NCBI RefSeq assembly: GCF_963676685.1
Contig: NC_092345.1
Coordinates: 75,071,960-75,135,959, forward strand
DNA: 64,000 nucleotides
Direction of reading: 5' to 3'
DNA from: Mytilus edulis
Lineage: Eukaryota > Mollusca > Bivalvia > Mytilida > Mytilidae
Shown here: positions 23,701 through 34,748 of the stretch, piece by piece
How the letters are laid out: the number at the start of each line of letters is the position of its first letter
Position numbering within the stretch: the stretch's first letter is position 1
Position numbers and translations under genes: made by a program
Notes under the pieces: model-generated
What the model was told of the DNA's origin: nothing
Seen by the model: only the letters and a program-made list of their open reading frames with translations
The model's database searches: none

Positions 23701-25445
23701 TCTAAGTATATGAAGCAGATGTTGAGATGAAGGTCGTCTAGGATATCTTCCATCAATCTCTGGTATGTTGCTGGGCTGTTGACAAGTCCAAATGGAAGGC
23801 GATTGAACTCATAGAATCCAAGCGGTCCTACTGTGAAGGCTGTTCTCTGTTTGTGTGATTCTTCAAGCTCTACCTGGTGATATCCAGACTTCATATCAAG
23901 TACAGTATAAAAGCTGTTTCCACCAAGTGCATCTAAGATCTCCTCGCTTCTTGGAAGTGCGTATGAGTCCCGAAAAGTCTGGTTGTTTAATTGTCTATAG
24001 TCGATGCACATTCTTAGCTTCCCATCTTTCTTTCTACACAGGACTACATTTGATGACCATGGAGAATGTGATCGACGGATAATACCAGCTGCCAGAAGTT
24101 GTTGAAGGTGGGTGCGAACTTCTTCAAACATTGCAGGTGGGATGCGTCGATGTCGTTGTTTAAATGGCCTTTCATCCTTCAAGTCTATTCTGTGGTGAAC
24201 TCTATCTGTGTGACCAATATCTGTGTCTGAAGTACTGAAGACATCTCTAAACTGACGAAGTAGCTGCTTTCCTTGTTCTAGTTGTTCATCGTCTAGTAGA
24301 TCTGTTGGTAGACTCACATCATACAGTACATCATAGTTGTTGGTATCAGGTGTTTCAATGTCAGTAACTGCAACTGGCTGTACTTCACACAAGATGGCGT
24401 TTGGTGAAACAGTGATAGTTCTAGTAGTGACGTTGCTGATGTGTACTGGAACTAGTCGATTATCTTTGTAGTTGTAGGAGACTAATGATGGAGCAATGTC
24501 TAAATCGGTTGGTATGGCAGCTCTTTTTGTAGGTTGTAGCAAACAACAAACAGGATGGTATGGTATCTCATGGTCCATGTAACCTTGAAGTACTATATCT
24601 TTGTTGGGTTGAATGTGTACTGTCTTGCCTTCTGCACATTTGATGATTGCCAGTCTGTTACTTCTCTTCTGCAATTCTTTCTCTCGTAATGATAAGCAGC
24701 GGAAAGTGATGTACCATGGTGTAAACAAGTCTGCATCTTGGAGAAATCTGTTTCCAAAACGGGTTTTAACATCATCCATAGCTGTGTTGAGGACATTCGT
24801 TCCAAGGAGTAGTGGTACAATGTTGTTGTAAGTGCTGTCTGGTACTACTAGAAGTATGCATGGCTGTTGTCTATCTGATGATGTACCTGGCAACTCTAAG
24901 TCTGCTGTAATGTATCCAAGATACGGCATACTCTGACCATCAGCACACTCAATGTTCAGGATTCTGTTCAATGTCTCTATGGGTTGTTCAGCAAGATACT
25001 TTCTGTAGAAGGCTTCACTAACTGTGCTGACTGTTGAACCAGTATCCAGTAAAGCTGTTACTTTCATACCATTAATCTTGACAGTTACTTCGCTGGTGCT
25101 GCCTATAAGACCTGTTGTATCTTTGCGTGGTTGCTGTTGGTAAGCAAAGGCTCTGTCTTCCATGTTGATCTGCTGGTAGCTGTATGCTTGTCTGGAATGG
25201 TCTAATCTGACGCAGCATGCAAAGGCAAAATGACCGGCTTGACCACATCGGTAACAGATGATAGGTTCTCTAGGTTGAAATGTTGAAGTCGGAGTAGGTG
25301 GATATGCAGGTTGTACTGGTTGGTAGTAGTCGTTGTCCCAGTAGGGTCTTTGTCTGCGGTTCCTGCGTCGTCGACGTCGTCTATGTGATGAACCAATAGA
25401 ACCATACTGTTGCTGGGTATCAGGTTGGTACTCAGTGGGCTCCAT
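20703..25445 (-). CDS. Retrotransposon polyprotein (nucleocapsid-like, protease, RT, RNase H, integrase)
   Basis: The frame is open from 25559, but I choose the ATG at 25443-25445 (MEPTEYQP), because the 38 residues before it are AT-driven and hydrophobic. Numbering from 25559: an Arg-rich stretch at about 60, a CCHC zinc knuckle CYRCGQAGHFAFAC at about 102-115, protease LLDTGST at about 171, reverse transcriptase with YLDD at about 618, RNase H with HTDAS, KLEF and LTDNN (778-848), the integrase HHCC finger (about 1028-1066) and the DDE residues (about 1094, 1153, 1189). An acidic Gln/Thr/Pro-rich tail follows from about 1390. All catalytic motifs are present and there is no stop. No separate capsid frame is seen, so gag is absent, highly diverged or supplied elsewhere. 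Confidence 0.92.
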   Translation of the reverse strand: MEPTEYQPDTQQQYGSIGSSHRRRRRRRNRRQRPYWDNDYYQPVQPAYPPTPTSTFQPREPIICYRCGQAGHFAFACCVRLDHSRQAYSYQQINMEDRAFAYQQQPRKDTTGLIGSTSEVTVKINGMKVTALLDTGSTVSTVSEAFYRKYLAEQPIETLNRILNIECADGQSMPYLGYITADLELPGTSSDRQQPCILLVVPDSTYNNIVPLLLGTNVLNTAMDDVKTRFGNRFLQDADLFTPWYITFRCLSLREKELQKRSNRLAIIKCAEGKTVHIQPNKDIVLQGYMDHEIPYHPVCCLLQPTKRAAIPTDLDIAPSLVSYNYKDNRLVPVHISNVTTRTITVSPNAILCEVQPVAVTDIETPDTNNYDVLYDVSLPTDLLDDEQLEQGKQLLRQFRDVFSTSDTDIGHTDRVHHRIDLKDERPFKQRHRRIPPAMFEEVRTHLQQLLAAGIIRRSHSPWSSNVVLCRKKDGKLRMCIDYRQLNNQTFRDSYALPRSEEILDALGGNSFYTVLDMKSGYHQVELEESHKQRTAFTVGPLGFYEFNRLPFGLVNSPATYQRLMEDILDDLHLNICFIYLDDLIIFSNSYEEHLERLERVLQRLRESGLKLSPKKCAFFQEKVKYIGHIVSKHGIEPDPAKLEKVKNWPKPTSPEEVRQFLGFVGYYRKFVKDFSKIARPLTDLMPAPHKSKRCKTNYKQPSNWIWGEQQDKAFNNLKSQLQKPPVLGFPRYNQPFELHTDASMLGLGAVLYQEQDNKKRVIAYASRGLSKAERNYPVHKLEFLALKWAVTEKFKDHLYMNKFTVLTDNNPLTYVLTTAKLDATGHRWIAALSAYDFNIVYRPGKANADADGLSRLPGLLGKTNTFSMCTESVKAICNLQHVQPYLQCLSMSTTTADEPSLPPKSMVNIKTAQKNDKIMKEWLYWVQEHRKPAKHQIERTPWNIWFINNFDKLILEDGILYREINIDQEPVKQQVLPEACITTVLTALHDDMGHQGRDKTLSLVRDCFVWYGMTRDVENWISHCNRCVRRKTPANEKAPLINIESSQPLELVCMDYLSLEKSKGGYENVLVITDHFTRYALAVPTRNQTAKTTAEAFFNHFVVHYGLPKRIHSDQGANFMSNIIKELCHITGMEKSRTTPYHPMGNGMTERFNRTLLSMLGTLEATQKKDWKSHIAGLVHAYNCTRQTTTGFSPYYLMFGRPPRLPVDIAFGLDINCKKEPATKYVDAMKQRLKKAYELATRSARTAQERQKSGYDKKVRGAILQPGDRVLVRRVAFDGKHKIADKWEEDPYLVVSQPNNDIPVYVVQREKGEGKKRTLHRNLLLPIGFLPSDEEKRKDPAPVARRKVRQPTRKEPTKSESIEQIDETESDEESEQDYYVIVSEMSPQSNSDNDATSVEVDQTTGTLNATGDGHASVEGGQGSGFGGDALPAVEIDTGEPTPVVDDGNGTATGHADEDDTSDMVDGSALTDTSLGPADVPTEAQTEQPTPTPPPQRQRQRRILPTPPRHSPDSPVTRPQRERKPPAYLKDYVTTSKQATTQPDWLMRVNWLLHQAENGRFKGQETELSRTIMKIMESDL

Positions 25446-25559
25446 AGTAGAAAAAAAATACACGATAAAAAAAATCCGATATAATACAAAGTACACGCTA
25501 TATATGCAAAAAAAAACTTTCAAAAATATTAATGACCAAGAGTCACTAATAATATTCAA

Positions 25560-27286
25560 GTCAAATAAAATATTTCCAAAAAAAAAATTAAGTTCAAATT
25601 ATCTCCCCTTCTGTATCAATTACAAATGTAACTGTACAGTATTCAGAGTCAAGTAATAACTATCAATCACTAAATGCAAATACCTAAACTGCTGTCAAGA
25701 AGAATGACTAACAAATGACTAATGCAACAAGTCAAGACTGACTACAACCACAGTAAATATCAAGTAAACAATCAAAGAACTAAGGGCAATAACTCCAACT
25801 AAGTCAAATATACCTCAGACACAAGTCCTAATCAGAAATACCAAGAATCAACTACACTTCCGGTATGCAATGTCAAGTCAAGTAAAGTCTGATCTGATGT
25901 GCTCAAGCTATGTGTGAATGCAAGTAATGTTAAACTGTGTGTATAACCTCACAACTATACTAAACTCTACACTCTCTATAATCAAGCTAGGTTATTCAAA
26001 AAAATATGTCTAAAAAAATATATGTTCAACTACATGTATTTATAATGCCTATGTATTTATTAACTTATAGGTCTTATACCACCACACTATAATTAGTATA
26101 ATCAAAATCAATCTTATAATCAAACTCTTTATAAGAAATCAATAATCAATACACCACACTATATATATAATCAAATACAGTTCTATTAACTACCTCTAGT
26201 TAATACTAATAATGTCAGATAAACATTATGTAAACAAAATATCAACAATAAAATACAACTGTATACTCAAGTATACCACTGGCAGAACAAAAAATACCAG
26301 TTTCAAAAATCTTTTTAAGATTTGCCTAGTCTTTTTCAGTTATACTCAGTTACAAATATGTATAATCAAGTCTAAAATACCCAATAATATATAATAACTC
26401 TACGATCTAGATGAATACCAATTTCAGAACATTATGTGTTTATGTGTCACATCATAATGTATAAGTACTATATACTATAACTGTATACGATAGTGTTGCT
26501 TTCTGTGTTTACTTTAATCTGTATAAGTCACATATGGTTTTACTAGCAGTACAAACTAACTCTCACTATAACCTTAACTGCCACTGTGTATATGCAAGTG
26601 TGTATGAAAAATAAAAAAATTGAAATGACAAAGTCAAAACGTCAAGTGCTATGACCAAGTACTGATGCACCAAATTTTTTTGATTAATGTATACTAAGTG
26701 CAAGTATTGATGCACCACTACCAGTTCACACTAAACGTGGTGTTTCAATCAATCATAGACTAAGTCAGTGACAGTATAAGACTATACCCTAGATGTAAAT
26801 GAAAAAATAAAAAAAATTAAATAAAATAAAGTGTCTTTTTCAATCAGGTTTGTGTAAAAATGTGTGAAAAAACTAAGTGTTGAAAGCAACCTATGCTGTA
26901 TACAAGCTACAATATATATATATAGTAAAATTGCCTACCTTATAAATAAGAATATTTTCCAACACAAATAATCAATGCACAAACACAATGTACAATAATC
27001 AAAAGCAAATGTCAAGTTTTCAAATATTGAAAACTATAAAGTCTTAGTTACAATAAAGTAACTTCCGGTACAACAATCTTCTAAGTCGGTTATACGGTAT
27101 ACATGTATGTAAACAAATACACGTGGACATCCACATGGCTAACAGAGGTAAACATCAACACGTGCACGTGATCTGGAAAATATTGCGTGACATCACTATT
27201 GGTAAACATCAACATCTACGGGTAGAAAGACAATAATTCTGGAACATCGGACTTCTGACGGATCTCTCTGTGCCACATCATTCCAT
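25560..27286 (-). other. Long untranslated leader of the LTR element, no gag frame
   Basis: About 1.7 kb between the primer-binding site and the pol frame. It is AT-rich, with many CAAGTC/AATCAAG-type words, and its only open frame above 60 codons (26212-26394) is on the opposite strand. A typical Ty3/gypsy element would have gag matrix/capsid here. Confidence 0.7.
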
Positions 27287-27304
27287 AATACTACGTGGGC
27301 GCCA
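27287..27304 (-). other. Primer-binding site
   Basis: Two bases (TT) after the end of the 5' LTR, the - strand reads TGGCGCCCACGTAGTATT. It begins TGGCGCC, as in primer-binding sites complementary to tRNA 3' ends (tRNA-Lys sites begin this way). The exact tRNA is not assigned. Confidence 0.75.
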
Positions 27305-27306
27305 AA

Positions 27307-28800
27307 TGTGAAAGGGGTCTCTTCCGGTATAATGAAATAAACGAAAGACTTTCTAAGGTTCGGATGGTTTTATTACCAGAGAATAAAAACTCTGAAATAA
27401 CAAGATTATAAACATTATGATAGTTCATGTAACATATAGAATATATTATACACATATTATATCACAGACAATTTTAATACAGTTCAAACGATTCCTAATA
27501 TAATAGTGTTACTATAAACAGTAGATACACATTTACTATGGAATGTTCATTCATTCAATCGTGTAGTGAAATGTACATCACATGTCACATGTACTTTAAC
27601 AAACCGGTTTCTCTGACCGACATTTAATTATAACGGTAACCAGTTTTATTGCGTTTACAATCAAATATATTAAATGTATCTTAAAATTACTTCTCGCAAG
27701 TACATGAAAGTTTACAATTAAACTTAATAAATATTACAACATTCAAAAAGTATTTACTATGTCTGAATACCAACATATAAATTCTACCACTGATTTGCTA
27801 AAAACGCGCAAATCGCCAATGGAAATAATCCATGAAGAACTATCATTTCTATAGTATAAAATAATACAAAAACTACAAATTATGCGCTTACCACTTGTGG
27901 AGTGAGTTCTCTAGTAAATAAGGAACTTGGCACAAAGTAAATAGTCTACATCAGAGTCCTGAAAACCAAAATACAATAATAAGAACGGACTCTTCGTAAT
28001 TATATAAAATACTAATCGCATGACAATTGTATTCAATTCGTCCATATAAAAATAGCATTACGCTAACATGTAATTCGAACATTCTTTTCACAATATAATG
28101 TAACTTATCATACATGCCGCCATTTTTCTACATGCAGTATTCATAAAATACTGTTATTACGATATCTCTAAACATTACATAATTACGCTATGATCAGCGG
28201 CAAATATTACATTACTTTATAAAAATATGACCTAGCTTCTTTACCAAAAATACGCTCATTCAAATCTTTCATTCCGATGTTATAAACATGCAATCTGAAG
28301 AGTATTTACTAGAAAATAGGAAAGTTAACCAAATCTATTAATTCGTGTCAAAATGTTAATAAAGAAGAAGTGCAACTTACTAGTCATGTCTGGAAAACTA
28401 TGTAGATGAATATAGTCAATATACAATCTGTCAATATGGGTTTCTGCTATAATAGTCTAGGTAAATAATGGACGTCTTTCACTGACCAGTGTCCAGGTAA
28501 ATTCTACCCAAGGTACACAAAGGAAAACTCAATTTAACCGCCAATAACCAAGAACCAATCAAAACAAGAGTTCAATTTCAACCCCCATGAATATGTATGA
28601 GTAACATTACTCAATACGTAAATTATATACTAAATCAAGTCATAAAGGATAAATATCCTTTAGTAAAAATACTTTGCAAGAGTGAAATAATTAAACTAAA
28701 GACTCAATAAGAATTTGATAAGTAGATTTTTAATATAAATCAATGATTTCAAAAGTGCAAATTACATAATTTATGAAGCATGAAAAATCACTCTGCTACA
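27307..28800 (-). repeat. 5' LTR of the Ty3/gypsy element
   Basis: 1494 bp; it should carry the promoter and the transcription start of the element. It is followed at 28801 by TATG, the right copy of the target duplication. I could not locate a convincing TATA box by eye among many AT-rich candidates. Confidence 0.93.
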
Positions 28801-30933
28801 TATGAAACAAGAAAATTTCAAATGATTTGTTAATATTCAGTACTTTAATTGATGTATTCCACCTGTCCACATTTGGACAAGTCTATTTCTCTGAGATGAT
28901 GCATCCTACGGACTGATGACAAATAAGGGAAACGAACTAATTTGTAATTGGTTTTAAACACAGGTTTCGTTCCGCAAAATTATTTGCGCAAAAGACATTT
29001 CAAGGTCAGTTATAATTGATTTGTCTATTTTTAGAAACGTAAATTGGAAGTTTTATTTTCACAACAGAAAGTGTTATCAACTTTGTTAATGATTAATGCA
29101 TTTCATTTCATAATAAAGGAAAATTTTAATTATTTTTCAGGGATAATGCATTAATAAGGGTCGGGGGGAATAAAAAAGCATGAAAAGTCAATTTTATTTT
29201 TATTCTGAAAATCGGCAAAATCGGGTCGGCGGATCCGTAAACCAACAAATAAAAAAACCGTGGCCTTAAGGGTTTAATATCATACCATCATAAAATATAT
29301 GAGAGGAAAATAACCAGTATCATTATAACAACTGGATTTAAAAGAAATGTGTTAATTTCTGTTGCAAAAACCCTATGAGTGAATCAATATTGATACCAAA
29401 ATATTTATCTTTCTGGGAGCTCCTGGGTATAAATCAATTTTTATACGACCGCAAAAATTTAATTTTTTTGGTCGTATATTGCTATCACGTTGGCGTCGTC
29501 GTCTGCGTCGTCGTCGTCGTCCGAATACTTTTAGTTTTCGCACTCTAACTTTAGTAAAAGTGAATAGAAATCAATGAAATTTAAACACAAGGTTTATGAC
29601 CACAAAAGGAAGGTTGGGATTGATTTTGGGAGTTTTGGTCCCAACATTTTAGGAATTAGGGGCCAAAAAGGGCCCAAATAAGCATTTTTCTTGGTTTTCG
29701 CACTATAACTTTAGTTTAAGTGAATAGAAATCTATGAAATTTTGACACAAGGTTTATGACCACAAAAGGAAGGTTGGGATTGATTTTGGGAGTTTTGGTT
29801 CCAACAGTTTAGGAATTAAGGGCCAAAAAAGGGCTCAAATAAGCATTATTCTTGGTTTTCGCACAATAACTTTAGTATAAGTAAATAGAAATCTATGAAA
29901 TTTTAACACAAGGTTTATGACCATAAAAGGAAGGTTGGGTTTGATTTTGGGAGTTTTGGTCCCAACAGTTTAGGAATAAGGGGTCCAAAATTGAACTTTG
30001 TGTGATTTCATCAAAAATTGAATAATTGGGGTTCTTTGATATGCCGAATCTAACTATGTATGTAGATTCTTAATTTTTGGTCCTGTTTTCAAATTGGTCT
30101 ACATTAAGGTCCAAAGGGTCCAAAATTAAACTTAGTTTGATTTTAACAAAAATTGAATCCTTGGAGTTCTTTGATATGCTGAATTTAAAAATGTACTTAG
30201 ATTTTTAATTATTGGCCTAGTTTTCAAGTTGGTCCAAATGGGGGTCCAAAATTAAACTTTGTTTGATTTCATCAAAAATTGAATAAATGGGTTCTTTGAT
30301 ATGCCAAATCTAACTGTGTATGTAGATTCTTAATTTTTAGTCCAGTTTTCAAATTGGTCTACATTAAGGTCCAAAGGGTCCAAAATTAAACTAATTTGAT
30401 TTTAACAAAAATTAAATTCTTGGGGTTCTTTGATATGCTGAATTTAAAAATGTACTTAGATTTTTAATTATTGGCCTAGTTTTCAAGTTGGTCCAAATGG
30501 GGGTCCAAAATTAAACTTTGTTTGATTTCATCAAAAATTGAATAAATGGGTTCTTTGATATGCCAAATCTAACTGTGTATGTAGATTCTTAATTTTTAGT
30601 CCAGTTTTCAAATTGGTCTACATTAAGGTCCAAAGGGTCCAAAATTAAACTAATTTGATTTTAACAAAAATTAAATTCTTGGGCTTATTTGATATGCTTT
30701 ATCTAAATATGTTCTTTGATTTTTGATTATGGGCCCAGTTTTCAAGTTGGTCCAAATCAGGATTCCATATCAAGTATTGTGCAATAGCAAGAAATTTTCA
30801 ATTGCACAGTATTGCACAATAGCAAAAAATATCTAATTGCACAATAGCAATAGCAATTAATTTTCAATTGGAGTTATCTTTCTTTGTATAGAATAGTAGT
30901 TGATAATATATGTTGGAAATTTGCCAGACATGA

Positions 30934-31023
30934 CTATGATGTCATTTTCTATTTTTATTTGCCAATAACTTTATGTAAATAACTTCATTGGAAATTTGCC
31001 AATATAAAATGTTGCTGATGAAG
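30934..31023. repeat. Left 90-bp target duplication of LINE-A
   Basis: These 90 bp (CTATGATGTCATTTTC to TTGCTGATGAAG) recur without any difference I could see at 43760-43849. They sit at the two outer edges of LINE-A and are therefore read as its target site duplication. Confidence 0.8.
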
Positions 31024-31198
31024 CTTTTTTTCCTTATCTTATCTAAAATGTTTTTAGATAATGTATGTTGGACATTTGCCAGACATCTTTAATTAGCATT
31101 TGTATATCTTTATTTACCAAAGTCATAACAACTATAGGCATACAACATATAAACTACACAAGTATACATAGATAGCAGAAGGTAATGTGTTTAACATA

Positions 31199-34100
31199 TT
31201 ACATCATGTTAGATCTTAATTTTTGTGCACAAAATATAAATTTACCCAAATTACATAATTCTTTAAGATTATTAGAACTCATTAATTGTATATATTTATA
31301 CATAGAAGGTTTTCTCCAATAATATGGTTTTATAAAATAAGATCTAAGACCTTGATAAGTAGGACATTTCAAAATAAAATGCATCTCATCTTCGATGTCG
31401 TCTTTACAAAAACTACATAGTCTATTACTTCTTGCAATTGCAGAATAGCGACCACATTCTATAGCTAGATCATGACTACTAAGTCTTATTTTGGTAATAC
31501 ATGTCTTATAAATAACTGGTATTGGTTTACATAAATAATTTTGTAAACAAAAATTATGAACCATATATCTATAACTTGTACATTTAACTAAATTATTCAT
31601 TTGGCTGTCAAAATCTTGCTTCATACAATCAAACAGGCGTTGTTTAATTATCAAGTAAAAACTACTGGAGAGTTTAATACTATCTAAAAATAAACCTTGA
31701 TTATACCAAATATCACCTAAACCTATACTGTGCAACTCATTTTTAATAAAATACAACCAATTTATCTTATTATTTGGACATTTTTGTAAATCGTCATATA
31801 AAAAACAGTAACAGTTTTTCAAAATACAGTTTGTAGTACATAACAGCTTAAACCAGTATTTAAAAATTCGACATTTTCTGGTGCAATAATGGTAATCTAC
31901 CTAGCTCATAGTACACCATGACATTACTAGTAGAGCTTTTTACTTTCATAATATTTTTACAATAGCCCAGATGTATCCTTTCTATAGCTGGTGCCTTGTG
32001 AGCACCCCAAATTTCACAACCATAACAAAGTACACTGTTTATATAAGTATCAAAAAGTGAAAGTAGAGTTACAAAATTCAAATATATATCCTTTACATTT
32101 CTCCTTAAGGCAAACACAGCTTTTCTACCCTGTTCTGAGAGTTTCTGCTGTAACACATTATATTTACCATTAAAATTCAACAAAATACCAAGATAACTAA
32201 ACTTATCTACAACTTCTATTTCCTGGTTATTATAATACCATTTTTCATTGCCATGTATTTTTCCACCCTTTCTAAAAACAACAATTTTCGTTTTTGCTAT
32301 ATTCACACTAAGTGACCATTTAGAGGTATAATCATACAAAGTATCAAGTAACGTTTGTAATCCAGATACAGTTTCTGAAAAAATAACCATATCGTCAGCG
32401 TACATTAGTAAAAATAAATTTAGTTCCTTCATCTCATAAGGAATAGAGTCACTATTTATAAAAGCCATTTCACAATCATTGACATACATAGAAAAAAATA
32501 TCGGTGATAATACTTCACCTTGCATCAAACCTACTTCATTAGTAAAATAATCAGAATTGAACCCATCAACACTTACACAAGAAGTGACATTAGAATACAT
32601 AGCTTTGATAACCATTAAAAATTTACCTTGTATACCAATTTTTGATAGTTTATACCATAACATATATCTTTGAACAGTGTCAAAAGCTTTTGTGTAGTCT
32701 ACAAAACAACAATAAAAACGATTTTTGGCTGATAAAGATTTGAAAATTAATGATGTAAGAGCAAAAATAGCATCTACTGTACCCAGACCGGGGCGAAAGC
32801 CGAACTGGGCATCGGTCACAATATCAAATGTTTCCGACCAGTCTATTAAACGTTGATTAAGAACAGACGTAAATAACTTTCCAAAATTACTGACTAAACT
32901 AATCCCTCTGTAGTTGTTCGGATCAAGCACATTACCCTTCTTGAATATAGGAATAAGTATGGCTTTTGCCCAATCCGTAGGGAAAATTCCGGACTGTAAA
33001 ATTCCATTAAAAATGTACAGTAATACAGGCATAAACACATCTTTGTATTCAATAAAATATTCGTTAAGAATTCCATCAACTCCATGACTTTTATCACGTT
33101 TAAGGTTACGAATAGCTTTCAAAATGTCATTTTCTGTAATTTCTCTATCAAGTTCCTCATATACGCATTCACCATCAGTGTTATTAAATTGGCTGTCGTC
33201 CAGTACAGCATCTGTGTCTGATGAGCACAATGACTTAAAATGTTCATGGAACAACTTTAATGGTACAGCATGTTTAGGAGACGCTTTTCTTTTAAATTTC
33301 TTGTAAAATAATTTAGGGTTTGTAAGTCTCATTATGTCTAGCATGTTTCCTTCAGTGCGCATATACTCTTGTTTCAAGCGACGTTCTAGTGTTTTATAGC
33401 CCTTTTTCGCTCGGATTAAATTACTATGGTTTAGTTGCGATTTTAGTCTATTAAATATATTTAAACAGTTTATATAGCGGCGATGAAGGTCTTTACACTG
33501 GGCGTTGAACCAAGGTTTATCATCACAAATGTTAGATCTGCAAGATTTAAAATTGATTGTCCTCTTTTTAAAAAATGGTGCCATAATGTCATTTAACGTA
33601 CTAGTGAATTCGTCCAACGAATTGTCGAGTAATTGCTGCCCATCAAAGTCAATCCGTTCACGACACATATTTATCTTTTCCATATTATTCAGGAAACAAT
33701 CTCTACATTGTTCTTTTAATTCATCATTCCATTTAAATTTGTCCTGCGACAGTTTCTCTCTGTTTTCACCATCCGGGAACCGAGTTGAATTTTGTTTGTT
33801 ACACAGTAATGAAAGTTGTATATGTAGAAATGCGTGGTCGGAAAAAGTTGTAAAATTAGACACAATAAGTTGACGCACTATCGGGAAAAGTGACACTGGG
33901 ACTAATAGGTAGTCTATAACGCTCATTCCATTCGCACCACAAAATGTAAAATCATTGGCAAAACCATTTTTATGCCGGCCATTCAATATTCTCAAACCCG
34001 AGGCTTTACATAGCGAGATAAGTTTTGGACCATAGCAGTTTGTATTGTTGTCCGGATTATTTCTTACATTGAGTTCTATATCAGCAGAATAATCAAAAAT

Positions 34101-34482
34101 ATCATCAAGTCTATTCCTTATAGTAATATGAATACTATCGTTACTCACAAAATCATCTATTGCCCCAGTTCGACTGTTTGTATCACCCAAAAGTATGACA
34201 TCACCAAGTGAAGAGTAAAGTTCAATGCTATTTTCTAAATCAACAAATAAATCACAATTATAAAGTTTATAAAAATTTGATCTGACAGGGGGTATATAAA
34301 CGCAGGCAATAAATAAGTTTTTATCACTTGTAACAATATCCTTTTCAATATTCAACCATATAATTGTATCATGAATACATGTTTCGATAGATATTTTATT
34401 AGAAAAACACTCTTTTATTAAAATTACAATACCTCCTCCTTGAATAGATTTAGACTTGCGTCTAGCATACAAAAAACAATCA
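31199..34482 (-). pseudogene. LINE-A ORF2, left copy (endonuclease part, RT, CCHC)
   Basis: An open frame runs from 34472 to 31860 (870 codons): endonuclease from FLYARRKSK onward with LLGDTNSRTG, then RT with KAFDTVQRYMLWYKL, GLMQGEVLSPIFFS and YADD (about 32386-32403). A one-base shift near 31860-31870 moves the C-terminus into another frame (31822-31199), which contains CSFCKDDIEDEMHFILKC. The right copy has the same shift, so it predates the duplication. The N-terminal 60 or so residues of the endonuclease are missing because LINE-B adjoins at 34483. Confidence 0.88.
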
Positions 34483-34748
34483 AAAAAAAAAAAAAATTTA
34501 TTATGTCCCTTTAGTGAAGGACGTGCTGTTAATGTGCTCTTGTTATTATTCTAGAATAGGACAGTTTTCATACATCTTCAAAGATCAAGAATTTGGTGAG
34601 ATCATTCCATACATTCAACAGCACCATATTGATAAAAAAAGAATTTAAATACATTTACAGTTATTACTTCATAAACATGACTGTATTGATTTTCAAAATC
34701 AGATCACTGTGAACTGTTTTCAGCGATTCACAACATATATAATATATC

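Larger units (their letters stand above)
19119..28800 (-). mobile_element. Ty3/gypsy LTR retrotransposon, complete and young
   Basis: A 9.7 kb element on the - strand with 1.5 kb LTRs that start TGTAGCAG and end TTTCACA in its own orientation. A 4-bp target duplication, TATG, flanks it (19115-19118 and 28801-28804). A primer-binding site follows the 5' LTR and a polypurine tract precedes the 3' LTR. A single long pol frame is intact. The only LTR difference I noticed is one inserted A in the left LTR near 19237. It sits inside the TIR element 18587-29265. Confidence 0.93.
18587..29265. mobile_element. PIF/Harbinger-like non-autonomous TIR element, split by an LTR retrotransposon
   Basis: The left terminus GGCCACGGTTTTTTAATT (18587) is matched inverted by the right terminus ending AAAAAACCGTGGCC (29265); the TIRs run about 33 bp (to TTTACGGAT) with one mismatch. 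TTA lies directly outside both ends (18584-18586 and 29266-29268), a 3-bp target duplication of the TWA type used by PIF/Harbinger elements. Without the retrotransposon the element would be about 1.0 kb and has no transposase frame. Confidence 0.75.
18028..29440 (+). repeat. Dispersed repeat split by a TIR element (outer layer of nest 1)
   Basis: The left half is 18028-18586 (GAATGGAAATAGGGAATGTG through CTGCAATCCGCACAG to CAATCACTCCCA). The right half resumes at 29266-29400 (AGGGTTTAATATCATACC...). From memory these two halves are contiguous in other copies of this mussel repeat. Smaller pieces of the same family appear at 45240-45320 (ACAGTATCGTAACTATATC) and, inverted, at 48245-48335. No coding region is supported. 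Confidence 0.7.

Noticed and set aside
20586-25656. Many open frames antisense to the retrotransposon polyprotein
   Set aside because: They are shadows of a long, conserved frame on the other strand; the catalytic motifs fix the - strand as coding.
19119-28800. Possible copy of the transmissible-cancer-associated Steamer element of bivalves
   Set aside because: The layout (1.5 kb LTRs, no gag frame, long C-terminal extension) does not fit what I know of that element; only the Ty3/gypsy superfamily is supported.
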